Assembly (NCBI GenBank): GCA_032433765.1
Contig: JAVIAB010000139.1
Span: 48,710,240-48,774,239 of the forward strand
Length of the DNA stretch: 64,000 nucleotides
DNA from: Megaustenia siamemsis
Lineage: Eukaryota > Mollusca > Gastropoda > Stylommatophora > Ariophantidae
Direction of reading: 5' to 3'
Shown: positions 8,600-20,399 of the stretch, piece after piece
Numbering within the stretch: the stretch's first letter is position 1
Layout of the letters: each line of letters starts with the position of its first letter
Position numbers and translations under genes: made by a program
The notes under the pieces: generated by a model
The model's database searches: none
The model's input: the letters and a program-made list of their open reading frames with translations, nothing else
What the model was told of the DNA's origin: nothing

Positions 8600-10560
8600 G
8601 TGGAAGCAAATAAGTTGATACCGAACAGGGAATATAGAACAACAATTGTGTTGTCGGTGTTCATGAACATTGTCATCGTCCTCAATTAGATTAGTAAGGA
8701 AATGACTAATGAGAGCAAGACGAGTCCTGACGTGTATGCTACAGAATGAGAAGGGATATATTGACTAGTTAAAGACACATCTTGATATATGTTTATATAA
8801 CACTATTTTAAATGGAGTGGTTGTCCATGAATGCAGAAGGTGATGACTAATTGATGATGATGACAACGATGATAACGACGAAGACTCATCCAACAGTTTT
8901 ATGTGTTCATCAAAGTATCAATTCTGAGTGCACCAGCCCTGTCCTAAATCGCGGAATCTTGATTTGCCATTTGATATTCATAAACTTTCTAATATTGGCT
9001 GTATGGAAATGATTTGGTGTAGCGCTGACCACGTTATCCAAAATGAGTTATTGATTTAAAAAAAATATTAGTTTTAACATATCACTAAATATTATACTCG
9101 AAGCGTGATGTGATTATTTCTTCTCCTTTCCAAACTCTAACCTCGACAAACTCACTTGGTCAGGCTGAGCTGTTAACTACCTACTGTTTTCAGCCTCTAT
9201 GGCTGAAACAAAAAGCACATTAGTGATATCTTTAATGTGTCCTTAGATCGATTATTCCATCCACCATTTAATATTCTGCCAGTTTGCAAACACAAATTCA
9301 CAAAGGAAAGAGAACAAAGTTTTTTTTTTTTTTTTTTTTTTGGGGGGGGGGGGAAAGGGGATTTCAATTAAACTTGTTTAGGGGCGGGAGATGGAGGCTT
9401 TGAATCGGAATGCAGACCACATAGCCAACCTCTTTCAATAAGCCATTTATTGTAACAGAAATAATTCTGACTCGAAGATAACGTTATCAAGTTATTGTAT
9501 GTGATATGTATTCGTTCTTCATTATTAGTGGGTTGCATTGCACCGTGTTTTGTACCTCGTGGCCCAGAGTATCATCTTCAGAACGCATTTATTCAGGGCT
9601 GTTTCTCCAGTTTTTATATGTTTGTTGACGGTGAGAAAGGCAAAAGAATCAGAGAAAAGCAAGGATAGTGTTTGAGAGACTACTGAAACACAAGCTAAGA
9701 GGGTAATTATTTGAAAGATAGGAATGTGTGTGAAGCGTGGGTCGTATTCGCCAACACACTTACCTAATATGATGATAGTAATGATTACTATATTCACACC
9801 TACTCTCCTTGAACCTAAACCACGTCCCAAACTCTTTCCTGTTCCGTCCAACCTATCAATGGTTCGTGCTGTTAAACTTTAGAACCGCTGGAACAAAAAC
9901 AGATTTAAAAACTGACCGTGAACCCGCCCGTCACTAAGAGCTTAATGGAGTTTTAATAGCCAGAGTGAGGTTACGGTTTAGGATAATTGGGGGGGGGGGC
10001 GTGGCGGTGAGGAAAGGTCATTAGTTCAACACTCTGTAATCTTCCCTGTAGAACTGTGACGTTAAAATTCTCAACCTGGATAGGAGAGAAGACCAGAACA
10101 TGACAGGCCGACTCTATTATGACACATAATGATGGGCATTCCGGTGTTTCCTACTTAAAATATGTAAATGTAGTCATATAGTAATATAATAGCATTATGA
10201 AAGTGAAGCGACCTCACGGAATTAAGCTGCAGTGTCCGGAACTGTCGTGAGCCAGTGTTATTTCCTCGACTTTGTTACCGAATCTAACTTGTGAGCAGCG
10301 ATGTTCGTCCATTACATCTGGGTCGACTAGAATTATTACTTGGATTATAGAGCCAGTGCTCAGCAACTACGTTATTTATTATCCGTTTATCTAGTTTTGT
10401 GGCAACAACAACAGAAACAATAACATCATAAACAAACAACAAACTTGAACTGAACCCACGCTTATACAAACTGAACTAGGAAAAAGACACAACGTCTATA
10501 AAACGTATTGACAACAAGAATGATTAAGGGCAAGAGATGCCATGAAGAACATATACAAAT
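8600..10560. other. no gene recognised
   Basis: About 2 kb without a recognisable gene. It contains a T-run/G-run junction at 9321-9352, a second G-run near 9990, and a 108-codon minus-strand frame (9525-9851) with a hydrophobic stretch but no motif I recognise. I regard that frame as chance. Confidence 0.5.
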
Positions 10561-10569
10561 ATCATTGTC

Positions 10570-10726
10570 AAGAATGATCGTCATGTCTCTCCATAATTTT
10601 TTATTACCCCTCTGCAACATTTTCTTAAAGCGCCCTGTATCTTTTCTCTGTGTCTCCCTCTATCACTTCTTTCCTCAATTGCTCTGTTGTCACAAAATAT
10701 TTCAGCTGTTTCCATCTCATTACGTG

Positions 10727-10729
<3 letters not shown>
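10570..10729 (-). mobile_element. LINE family B relic
   Basis: The minus-strand frame reads RGRHREKIQGALR near the C-terminus, equivalent to RGKQREKITDSLR of the long LINE-B copy at 21-22 kb. It is diverged, and the 3' tail is not preserved. Confidence 0.65.

Positions 10730-10730
<1 letters not shown>

Positions 10731-10778
<48 letters not shown>
10731..10778. repeat. (TA)n microsatellite
   Basis: 24 TA units abutting the LINE-B relic. Confidence 0.95.
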
Positions 10779-10783
<5 letters not shown>

Positions 10784-10789
10784 TTTGCA

Positions 10790-11250
10790 AAAAAAATGTT
10801 TCTCTTTTTCAAAAACACTACCTCATAAAACGTTAACACTAAGGCTAATTAACCTTTAGGATATGAGTCAACGATTTAGTTATGTTCCACTCCTCTACCT
10901 ACATTACCTTTCAGCCTTGATGGAAAATAAAGTGAAGGTCAATGCTCTGTTGTGTGTTTCTTGGTAAAAGCTTTCTGCTTTTTTTGTTGTAACTTTAAAC
11001 TATTTAGAACATCAACATTACCGTTTTTAGCTGCCTGTGATAGAGCTAGAAATAACAGAGAAATGATAGGAACGGGAATTATCTGTTTATGGTCGTTGTA
11101 GTTTTTGTAGCCTTCATCTTTGTTAATTGGGAGAACCTGGAGCTCCATATGACTGGTACACATGAGCATTCAGAAATAGGGGGCTAGATCAGTACCAGCA
11201 ACTGAGCTGAGAGCGATCAACGATCCAGAGTTTATTGTATGCAATAGGAT
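10790..11250. other. no gene recognised
   Basis: AT-rich unique sequence leading into the 35-bp array. There is a 76-codon minus-strand frame without motifs. Confidence 0.5.
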
Positions 11251-11254
11251 TGGT

Positions 11255-12110
11255 GAACACAATAAATGATTATATACATTAGGATGGTGAACACAATAGA
11301 TGATTATATACATTAGGATGGTGAACACAATAGATGATTATATACATTAGGATTGGTGAACACAATAGATGACTATATACATTAGGATGGTGAACACAAT
11401 AGATGATTATATACATTAGGATCGGCGAACACAAGAGAGGACTATATACATTAGGATCGGTGAACACAAGAGATGACTATATACATTAGGATCGGTGAAC
11501 ACAAGAGATGACTATATACGTTAGGATCTGCGAACAGAAGAGATGACTATATACATTAGGATCGGTGAATACAAGAGATGACTATATACATTTGGATCGG
11601 TGAAAACAAAAGCTGACTATTTATACTAGGATCAGTGAACACAAGAGATGACTATATACATTAGGATCGATGAACACAAGAGATGACTATATACATTAGG
11701 ATCGGTGAATACAAAAGCTGACTATTTACACTAGGATCGGTGAACACAAGAGATGACTATATACATTTGGATCGGTGAATACAAAATCTGACTATTTACA
11801 TTAGGATCGGTGAACACAATAAATGACTATATACATTAGGATTGGTGAACACACGAGATGACTATAAACATTAGGATCGGTTAACACAAGAGATGACTAT
11901 AAACATTACAATCGGTGAACACACGAGATGACTATATACATTAGGATCGGTGAACTGAAGAGATGACTATATAACTTAGGATCGGTGAAACAAGAGCTGA
12001 CCATATACATTCGGATCGGTGAACACGGAGCTTACTACATACACATAAGGATCGACGAACTGAAGAGATGACTATATACATTAGGATCGGTGAACACAAT
12101 AGCTGATCAA
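11255..12110. repeat. 35-bp minisatellite array, about 24 units
   Basis: The unit gatgactatatacattagg / atcggtgaacacaaga repeats with scattered substitutions. The first units carry aatagatgattatatac with a one-base-shorter core, and the array grows more diverged towards 12.0 kb. Confidence 0.95.
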
Positions 12111-12204
12111 GACCTTCACTTTTCCTGCAGTGCTCCTGGAAGAAAACATGTTTTGTCAAGAGAGTATATGAACGAGAAGCAGTGGCAATCCAGTCCTCAA
12201 AACT

Positions 12205-12345
12205 ATCATCATGTTGAAGTCCTCTCTGTTGGGTCGAAAGAGGCAAACATTACAACCTAGTTTTAAGCTGTAAACACAGCGCCTCTACGCATACTGAACG
12301 TCATTTAATGGGCGGACAATGGAAGTGGGGCAGCGATCGGGTCAG
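12205..12345 (+). mobile_element. old copy of short element S4
   Basis: Shares gttgaagtc, tgttgggtcgaaag and gcaaacatta with the S4 copies at 1.4 and 38.7 kb, followed by the cacagcgcctctacgcat block also seen near 51.2 kb. No TSD was found. Confidence 0.5.
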
Positions 12346-12524
12346 CACAGAAAAAATAAAGATCAGAAACCATCATAAGGTGATATAAGGATTCGTGACC
12401 GAAGGTAAAAGAGAAGAAAACAAAAGACATCATTGTGGAGAAGAGAGAGGAGACAGAGAACACAGCGTTGATTAGGCACGAGAAGAATGACTACAAAGCA
12501 ATCAAGTGAATTGATTTTATCATT

Positions 12525-12926
12525 GGGCTATTTTCTTCTTAGGAGCCAGTAGTGGGGTGTGATAAACACTCCAAGGTGACTGCTTTACAAGGAAGGAACA
12601 CAACACAATACTAAACGGACGCTTTGCGTCGCTAATTTACAGCAAAGTCGCAAAATCTGCGCCTTTCTGGCACATCCATCTTCAGCTTGGGTAGATTTTG
12701 TTTAACAATTTTACCCGGGCAGGGCTATTTTCTTCTTAGGAGCCAGTAGTGGGGTGTGATAAACACTACATGGTATGGTAACAGCTTTACAAGGAAGGAA
12801 CACAACACAATACTAAACGGACGCTTTGCGTCGCTAATTTACAGCAAAGTCGCAAAATCTGCGCCTTTCTGGCACATCCATCTTCAGCTTGGGTAGATTT
12901 TGTTTAACAATTTTACTCGGTCAGGG
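12525..12926. repeat. ~197-bp direct tandem duplication
   Basis: Two nearly identical blocks start at 12,525 and 12,722, each beginning gggctattttcttcttagg and containing acgctttgcgtcgctaattt and cacatccatcttcagcttgg. A partial third start appears at 12,924 and leads into a SINE-like sequence. The two blocks differ by a few bases and a short insertion. Confidence 0.9.
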
Positions 12927-13205
12927 CTATTTTTGCTCCATCTTTTATTTATTTATTTTTACTTTTAACTGTGAAGTTCCCTTTTACGTGCGTAGCGTGC
13001 ACCCAGGACCTCCTGTCTTTTCGCCGCTATTCGAGAGGGTTTTAGACATTGGATCTCACTATTCACAGACCAGGCGAAGACAAAGAGCCACCAAGAAACC
13101 ACGGATCCATAGTAAAACCACCGTCAATGACTGGATCTGAACCTGGGACCTTAGTATCAAGAGGCGAACATGTTGCCTCTAGACCCACCCAGTCCCCTGT
13201 CATTT
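12927..13205 (-). mobile_element. tRNA-derived SINE candidate, type 7
   Basis: On the minus strand a tRNA-like head reads gtgggtctagaggcaac (A-box region), then caggttcagatccagt (B-box region). It continues through gttttactatggatcc to the tandem-duplicated block at 12.5-12.9 kb, which may be the body or tail of the same element. No second head copy was found in the window. Confidence 0.55.
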
Positions 13206-13245
13206 ATCTGTACGATGTCACAGACGTGAGGTAAACTACTACTTT

Positions 13246-13369
13246 GAATAGGAAAGAAAGAGAGAAAGAAAGAAAGAAAGAGAGAAAGAAAGAAAGAAAG
13301 AGAGAAAGAAAGAAAGAAAGAAATAGAGAGAGAAAGAAAGAAAGAAAGAATAAAGAAAGAAAGAAACGA

Positions 13370-13421
<52 letters not shown>

Positions 13422-13432
13422 AATAAAGAAAG
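13246..13432. repeat. (GAAA)n microsatellite, interrupted
   Basis: Purine-only tetranucleotide tract with a few GAGA and TAAA interruptions. Confidence 0.95.
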
Positions 13433-13613
13433 GAGGAAAACATTAGAATAATGTAGAATGGGCGTGAGGTAACTAACATTTGAGAAGAAATCTTTTCCTG
13501 GCAGTTATTACTTTCCTTAAAACTACTTAATAGTACTGCTGTACTTCCTGTACAACTATTACTATATGTACTACAGGAAATGTTAATGGCTCATAGTATT
13601 TGTACATGTATAG

Positions 13614-13616
<3 letters not shown>

Positions 13617-13659
<43 letters not shown>
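13617..13659. repeat. (TA)n microsatellite
   Basis: About 21 TA units. Confidence 0.95.
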
Positions 13660-13662
<3 letters not shown>

Positions 13663-14838
13663 TGTAAGATATTCCTATTGTTTACGATGAATGGTGATTA
13701 TCGTGTAACAGGGAACAGATGGCTGTGTTCACTTTCTGTGCGGTTTCGCCTTATGTTTTTTTTTGCGTGTGCTGAGACTGCTATGATGGGGACTACAGCT
13801 ACCTTTTTTTGTTTGGGAGATGAGATATTAATTTGGATGATTCCACTGTCACGGGCACGGGAATGAGTTAAGCAATTATAGATTTTAATTCGTTTGCAGT
13901 GATACTGGGGCCTTCCACAACCATAACCGTTCACTATAATCGTCTCTTATAGAGCTGCGGTTCCTTGTACTATAGTTTTATTGGGCTGCCTTCAAGCAAA
14001 GTTTCAAGCTTGAACGAAGATGCTATTTGCTTGCCTAAGTTAACTACGGACTAATTCTTACTTTAAAATATTGAGTTACCTTTTTTTTAGGTTCAGAGTG
14101 TCCAGAAAAGAATAAACCCTTTTGAATAAATTATTGTCACCCCGCCCCCGCCCCAAATGTGATATGAGGATCATTTTTATACCAAAGATAACATAATGTC
14201 TCAATATTTGTATATCCTACGTTACAAAGATTCAATATGGGCGCGCCCTTCGTGACACGGCAGATATCTAGTCGATAGTCCATTTCCTCCCACACTGACG
14301 CGTATTCTACCTCCCAAAATACTTTCTGCTGTTTTATGTTTTGTGGGCACCATCTTGGAAAATATGTGTCAATGCGTACGGGCGGTATTTCAACTGAAAT
14401 CGTTATGCTTCAGCTACAATCAATGCTCCTTACAAGCCACTGCACTAATGGTCATCTGGAAAAAAAGATAAAGACAAGGGTACAATGTTTTTCGGGCAAC
14501 CTGTATTACTGCTTACTTCTCTGATACCATAGAGCTGCGTCATTACATTAGAGGTCAACAAACGTTGCGTTATATCACTCGTTTCATATATTTTTTAAAA
14601 AATAAATAATCTAGAGCAACATTACTACCTACTTCAGTGATATAATTATGAAGCACCGTTAGACCAATTATTTGGGCTTAATTATGTTTTCTGTTTACAT
14701 CATCAACACAGATGCTGGTATTTGATTTGAAACAAGAAAACAACTGATAACAGAAAGAATATCATGAGGGAATTTAACAATTTTTGTCTAGCGGTGAAGG
14801 GTATTTAATGTTTAAATATCTCTCTCTTTCACTCTATC

Positions 14839-14839
<1 letters not shown>
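13660..14839. other. no gene recognised
   Basis: Unique-looking sequence with no coding frame above about 90 codons. I see nothing I can support. Confidence 0.5.

Positions 14840-14907
<68 letters not shown>
14840..14907. repeat. (CT)n(TA)n compound microsatellite
   Basis: A CT tract passes directly into a TA tract of about 17 units. Confidence 0.95.
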
Positions 14908-14911
<4 letters not shown>

Positions 14912-15154
14912 ATCTCTCTCACTATTTTATTTGTGGTTCAGTATCTTATTTCTCACACAATTCCCTACAAAAAATGTAATGAAATGAAAACTTCAATATA
15001 AAAATGAACAAAGCTGCGCTGTAACAAGATTAATCCGACCTCCTGTGTGTGTCTGATGTGTTACAGCGTGTTGTGGTCTGTATTATTTGTCTCATATTCT
15101 AGTATGCTGGGCCACCTGTAGGAATGTTCCGCAACATTTTGAATGATACAGTAA

Positions 15155-15425
15155 CGAAGTATGTGAATTCGTGGGGTAATGAAGTATGTGAAGTCGTGGG
15201 GTAATGAGGTATGTGCAGTCGTGGGGTAATGAGTAATGTGAAGTCGTGGAGTAATGAAGAATGAAAAATCGCTAGGTAACGAAGAATGCGAAGTGGTGGA
15301 GTAATTAAGTATGTGAAGTCGTGGGATAATGTAGAATGTGAAGTGGAGTAATGGAGAATGTGAAGTCGTCGAGTAATGAAGAATGTGAAGCCGTGAGATA
15401 ATGAAGTGTAAAACCATAAGGTAAT
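15155..15425. repeat. ~25-bp degenerate tandem array
   Basis: The unit approximates gtgaagtcgtggggtaatga / agtat. About ten to eleven units are heavily diverged. The complementary strand stays open by chance of unit length. Confidence 0.85.
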
Positions 15426-15516
15426 GAAATATTAATTTCTCTTCACCACAACATTTGGCAACGAGAGGGGAGCTTCTCCTTCTCAATGTGATTACATGTG
15501 CAGTACTATTAGTTAG

Positions 15517-15776
15517 GGAGCCGCAATAGCTCAGTGGTTAGTGAACTGGACTACAAAGAACAAGAGGAGGGTTCGATTCCAACCGACGGTTTCCACGTTC
15601 ACCCAGCCTTTAATGGGTACCGGATTTTTTTCTGGGAAAGTAAAGTGGCACGGGCGTAATACCGACCACATTACCCCAAAAACCATGTGCCGAAGGTCTG
15701 TAAAATTTATGGTCACTAACACCATATTCCCTATACGCCACTTTGCGTGACGGGGCTCTTTACTTTTTCTTTTTTT
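15517..15776 (+). mobile_element. tRNA-derived SINE, type 1, with 13-bp TSD
   Basis: Flanked by the perfect repeat tactattagttag at 15504-15516 and 15777-15789. The head has gcaatagctcagtggttag and gggttcgattcc; the body has taatgggtaccggat and cgaaggtctgtaaaattta; the tail is ctttactttttctttttt. Confidence 0.9.
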
Positions 15777-15789
15777 TACTATTAGTTAG

Positions 15790-16364
15790 TTAGTTGGCTT
15801 ATCTTCTTCTGTTTTGTCCATCCGAAGCCAATTATTCTTAATTGTTCGCGCTTCCAGGTTGTTTACATGGGTGTAGTAGATGCATTGTGTGTGTAGTTTT
15901 TGAATCTTTCGACAAACACATGGGATGTTTTAGGTACCGGCTCGCCATCACTCTCGTTCCTAGCTCATGTGACTAAACTGGTCTGTTACTAAGACTATCG
16001 CGGTGGGGGGTGGGGGGGGGGGGTAGGTTAGGATCTTAATCTGTTGTTGCTGGCTGATTATGACACAATCAGTCAGCTATGAGTTGTCGTTCTTTCCAGC
16101 CCAGACGCTTTCCGGCCCCTTACCTCAGCTAGACCTGATCATTATATCAACTAGGCTGACTTGTTTATTTTAGGATTGAACCAATTTCATTTAGTCGAAA
16201 AGCTTTAGCGCTAACTACATAACTACATTACAAATACTCCCTAGCAACCAGATTCGGAATACCTCACACTTTTTGAACGTTAAATCTGGTAACGGAACTA
16301 ATTATATAAGCCATAGTGAAGATCTGCAGCTGACGGTTAGATAAAGACATTCACTGCTCTGTAT
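15790..16364. other. no gene recognised
   Basis: Unique sequence with a G-run near 16,005-16,023. I see no coding signal. Confidence 0.5.
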
Positions 16365-16372
16365 GACAATAT

Positions 16373-16944
16373 TTGGGAACTTTGTTAACCTCAGACGGAA
16401 GATGTACAAAAGAGGTGAGATGCAGAATGGCTCAGGCAAAAGCAGCTTTCCAAAAAATGAGGAAGATACTATGCAATCCATTTTTGACAATAGAAACAAG
16501 AAAAAGAGTTCTTAAATGTTACGTAGAGCCAGTCTTAACATATGGATGCGAATCATGGACAATAGGACAACAGACAAGAAAATCACTGGAGTCTATAGAA
16601 ATGTGGTTTTACAGAATAATACTGAGAGTACCATGGACAGCTTAGAGGAGTAATGAAGATGTTTTGAAAAATCAAAGCAAAAAGAGAGCTAATTTCCAAT
16701 GTTAGGAAGAAACAATCATCATTTTATGGCCATGTAATGAGTAGAGAACAACTGGAATATATTGTAACAACTGGAAAAATTGAGGGATGAAGAGATAGAG
16801 GGAAGCAAAGAGAAAAAATAACAGACAGCTTAAGCGAATGGCTTGGCAGAAGGTCAACAACAGAAATGATAAATAGCTGCCGAGATCGAAAGTTGTGGAG
16901 AGACATGATCACCTACGCCAGTAGGCCCGGTACTTGATGATGGC
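16373..16944 (+). mobile_element. LINE family B, 5'-truncated copy with 8-bp TSD
   Basis: The open frame from 16,373 encodes DGRCTKEVRCRMAQAKAAF, then VLTYGCESWTIGQQ and FYRIILRVPWTA, before a stop. Later sequence continues the family in other frames to the 3' end, ggtacttgatgatgg. The repeat gacaatat lies at 16365-16372 and 16945-16952. This copy preserves the 33 bp (including YGCESWTIG) that is deleted from the longer copy at 21 kb. Confidence 0.85.
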
Positions 16945-16952
16945 GACAATAT

Positions 16953-17372
16953 GGAGCTGGCCGCAGGATACGAAGATAAATGTCTAGTTTGGGCGGGAGT
17001 ACAAACCTCAGAATGCGTGCTCTAAGCTGTGGAGATGTCGACCCAACCTAAAGAAGTCAATCTTTATCTCACTTTACACTTGCTCCACTATGTCTTACTT
17101 TACTTCACTTTACTTTACGTTACCTTACATCACTTTACACATTTCTTTTTCATTATCATTTTTTTTTGGTTTTCATTAAGAGAAGCACGTGCTCAATCGT
17201 GTCACGTTGCTCGTCAATATTTAAACTTTCAAAGCTAATTTAACTGACTGATTACACTCGACTATTCCAAAGGCATTTAATATGTTGTCTTCTACTCTAT
17301 TTAATTCATAATCAGTCCCATATTCTGATTAAAGTGATTTTCGGATAACGATGAGTAGGGTTTTGGTTAGAT
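16953..17372. other. TTTAC-rich sequence, no gene
   Basis: Contains a degenerate ctttactttac stretch (about 17,060-17,140), similar to SINE tails in this window but with no SINE body attached that I can see. Confidence 0.45.
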
Positions 17373-17373
17373 C

Positions 17374-17763
17374 TGATTGGCTGAACCTCATATTAACAAG
17401 CAGCCCTGATTGGCTGAACCTCATATTAACAAGCAGCCCTGATTGGCTGAACCTTATATTAACAAGCAGCCCTGATTGGCTGAACCTCATATTAACAAGC
17501 AGCCCTGATTGGCTGAACCTTATATTAACAAGCAGCCCTGATTGGCTGAACCTTATATTAACAAGCAGCCCTGATTGGCTGAACCTCATATTAACAAGCA
17601 GCCCTGATTGGCTGAACCTTACATTAACAAGCAGCCCTGATTGGCTGAACCTCATATTAACAAGCAGCCCTGATTGGCTGAACCTTATATTAACAAGCAG
17701 CCCTGATTGGCTGAACCTTATATTAACAAGCAGCCCTGATTGGCTGAACCTTATATTAACAAG
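17374..17763. repeat. 33-bp tandem array, about 12 units
   Basis: The unit gattggctgaacctcatatt / aacaagcagccct is nearly invariant, with c/t variation at one or two sites. The unit is a multiple of three, so several frames stay open on both strands. Each unit contains attggct, an inverted CCAAT-type word. An orphan unit lies at 19,504-19,541. Confidence 0.95.
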
Positions 17764-17939
17764 CTTTCTCTGACAGTGGCGGCGTAGTGTTCCAGTCTAA
17801 TGATATATCATACCCTAATGATTCTTTGAACACTATTGTAGTCACCACATAAACGCCAATGGCACACATTAAGATTGAGTTCTCACCGACCATTTCGCAG
17901 GCCGGCTGTGAACTGACGGTGTGTGAGGCAGAAACCTTT

Positions 17940-18480
17940 ACAGACACCTAATGTCTGGACGGGTATTCTTGGTCGTTTTGTGCAGTGTGTAGTGGGTGTA
18001 GCAAAAGCTGCGACTTTATCATCGGTACGTGTCACGGCAAATGCTCACATGGGATCTATGGACACGATTGCTCCAGGTCTTGTCTCAGTGTCTGTCCTTT
18101 ATGTGGGAAAAATCCGGAAAATGCCTACAATGTAAACATCCAGGCTATACCAGTAATGACACTTGTCCCGATGGTAATTTTGGGCTACAGTGCGAACTGA
18201 CGTGTTCTGATGGCTGTGAGATTATATGTGACCCGGAAAGTGCAGACTGTACATGCAAGGAAACGTACTACGGTCAGACTGCACTCTCAAATGTCCAGAC
18301 AACTGTTTCAACGACACCTGTGAACAGTCAACCGGGAACTGTGCATGCAAGGGAACGTTCTACGGGTCAGACTGCACTCTCAAATCTCCGGACAACTGTT
18401 TGAACGAAACCTGTGGACAGTTAATCGAAGCCTGCGTCTCGTATGTCGATGATTCACACGTTAAGAAGTGTCTGCAGACT
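17940..18480 (+). pseudogene. EGF-like / MEGF-type repeat gene fragment
   Basis: Cysteine-rich coding sequence is spread over three plus frames in order. The first stretch (about 17,950-18,135) has CSGCSKSCDF, GTCHGKCSHGIYGHDCSRSC. The next (about 18,120-18,290) has CPDGNFGLQCELTC and DCTCKETYYG. The last (about 18,285-18,450) has DCTLKCPDNCFNDTC, GNCACKGTFYGSDC and a second DNC..ETC. The spacing (C.C..G.YG..C...C) is that of the EGF/laminin-EGF-like repeats in MEGF10/11 and scavenger receptors class F, which are extracellular adhesion or engulfment proteins. Two adjacent ~75-bp repeats are close to identical. Frame changes near 18,120 and 18,284 without visible splice sites argue for a pseudogene, though consensus errors could also cause them. 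Confidence 0.7.
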
Positions 18481-18499
18481 AACCCAAGCATATGGATAC

Positions 18500-19135
18500 C
18501 TCAATGTGTTTATGTGCTAGACTTGGCTCATTTCTTGGTGTTTTTCCGTGAAGACATGACTCATATCTTAATGTTTTTCTGTGCTAGTCATGGCTCATAT
18601 CTTGGGTGTTTCTGTGCTAGCCATGGCTCAAATCTTAGCTTGTGTATTTGTGCTAGCCATGGCTCATATCTAGGTGTGTGTCATGTTAGTCATATCGCAT
18701 ATCTTGGTGTGTGTCCGTGTTAATCATGTCTCTTATCTTTATGTGCGTCTAAGTTTAGTAATATCTCATAACTTAGTGTGTATCTGTGTTAGTCATGTGT
18801 CATATCTTTGTGTGTGCATGTCTGGGTTACGGAAATCTCATATTCTTGTGTGTGCATGGCTATGTAAGTCACTTCTCATATCTTTGTGTGTGCATGCCTA
18901 TGTTAGTCATAACTTATATCTTTGTGTGTATGTCTATGTTAGGTATGCGTCATATCTTTGTGTGTGCATGTCTAAGTCAGTCATATCTCATATCTTTGTG
19001 TGCATGTTTATGTTAGTCATGTGTCATATATCTTGATGTGTGTCGGTGTTAGTCATGTCTCGTATCGCTGTGTACATGTCTGTGTTATTCACATCTCATA
19101 TCTTTGTGTGTGCATGTCTGTGTTAGTCACCTCTA
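18500..19135. repeat. degenerate ~30-50 bp tandem array
   Basis: The unit core is tcatatctttgtgtgtgcat followed by gtctgtgttagtcatg. Unit length varies between about 30 and 50 bp. It starts directly after the EGF-like pseudogene. Confidence 0.9.
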
Positions 19136-19460
19136 GTGACTCGGGCAGATGGTGCTCGTAAACCTGGGAGGGCAGACCGTCTAAGGGCAGAATCCCCCTA
19201 CAGAAAAGACAATCTGCTGCCTTGCAGGAAGATTGGGGACAATCTAAAGCTAAGAAAAGCAAACCTGAAAAATGCTGGTTGAAATCGGATGCACTGGGCC
19301 ACTGGCGCAGAACACAGTGCAACGTATTAACGGGTGTTCAGTCAGAGTGGATCTGGCGGACTCTAAATGTGACGTTCTGTCTGTGGGGGCGATCAACACA
19401 CTTAACCTGACAGCTGACTTCATGTGAGAGTCTGGAATCCTACTCTGACTGAGTCCTGAT
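19136..19460. other. no gene; part resembles short element S4
   Basis: The segment near 19,280 (tgaaatcggatgcactgggcc) resembles the head of S4. The rest is unrecognised. Confidence 0.4.
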
Positions 19461-19461
19461 A

Positions 19462-19462
<1 letters not shown>

Positions 19463-19504
<42 letters not shown>
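19463..19504. repeat. (GA)n microsatellite
   Basis: About 21 GA units. Confidence 0.95.
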
Positions 19505-19507
<3 letters not shown>

Positions 19508-19541
19508 ACAAGCAGCCCTGATTGGCTGACCTTTATTTCAA
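19504..19541. repeat. orphan unit of the 33-bp array
   Basis: attaacaagcagccctgatt followed by ggctgacctttatttcaac matches the unit of the array that ends 1.7 kb upstream, here attached to the (GA)n tract. Confidence 0.85.
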
Positions 19542-20012
19542 CAATTAAAAAAAAACAAATAAAATATACTCATTCATATTTCCCGTGATAGAACTAAAAT
19601 TGCCCATTTTGTTGTTAAATAGTGTAATAACCGTTAAACATGAACACTGAATTTTGTAACAATTTTTTCTTTAAATTACCAACAAAATAGTGTGTCAGGC
19701 AAATGATGGGAGTTAGCATAAGAAAGAAAATTATAAGTGAAGAATAAAGAAATCATTTAATGGATTACCCCTCTCCCCCCCCCCTCCCAAAAAAAAACCA
19801 GTAAAATAAATATATGGAAAAACACATATTTAAATTGTTTGGTCATGTGACATGAATAGTCACAACAGTCCATGAAGCTGTCAACAAACGCAACAGAAAC
19901 ATCGAGCATGATACAATACGAGTTAGACTGGGAAATGTGACAGAAAAAGAAGTCAGCGAAATAAAAAAAAAGTAAATCTTAGATGTCGAAAGACAAGTGA
20001 GGAAGGAACGAG

Positions 20013-20394
20013 GGACGAAGGGAAGGACGGAAGGAAGGAAGGAAGGAAAGAAGGAAGGAAGGAAGGAAGGAAGGAAGGAAGGAAGGAAGAAGTAAGGAAG
20101 GAAGGAAGGAAGGAAGGAAGGAAGGAAGGAAGGAAAGAAGGAAAGAAGGAAGGAAGGAAGGAAGGAAGGAAGGAAGGAAGGAAGGAAGGAAGGAAGGAAG
20201 GAAGGAAGGAAGGAGGAAGGAAGGAAGAAGGAAGGAAGGAAGAAGGAAGGAAGGAAGGAAGGAAGGAAGGAAGGAAGGAAGGAAGGAAGGAAGGAAGGAA
20301 GGAAGGAAGGAAGGAAGGAAGAAGGAAGGAAGGAAGGAAGGAAGGAAGGAAGGAAGAAGGAAGGAAGGAAGGAAGGAAGGAAGGAAGGAAGGAA
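20013..20394. repeat. (GGAA)n microsatellite, about 380 bp
   Basis: Nearly pure GGAA/AAGG tract with a few one-base slips. It is the longest simple repeat in the window. Confidence 0.97.
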
Positions 20395-20399
20395 CGGTT

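Noticed and set aside
9525..9851. 108-codon minus-strand frame
   Set aside because: No motif, no homology I recognise, AT-rich composition like its surroundings. Consistent with chance.
11255..12110. Possible CRISPR-like array (35-bp repeats)
   Set aside because: Units are contiguous with no unique spacers, the sequence is eukaryotic, and there are no cas genes.
15525..15600. Genuine tRNA gene (A and B boxes present)
   Set aside because: The same tRNA-like head recurs in eight copies followed by a constant body and flanked by TSDs, so it is a SINE head rather than a tRNA gene.
17329..17773. Open frames of 108 and 140 codons on both strands (DWLNLILTSSP repeats)
   Set aside because: Explained by the 33-bp unit. 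Open frames on opposite strands of an almost invariant repeat are not evidence of coding.
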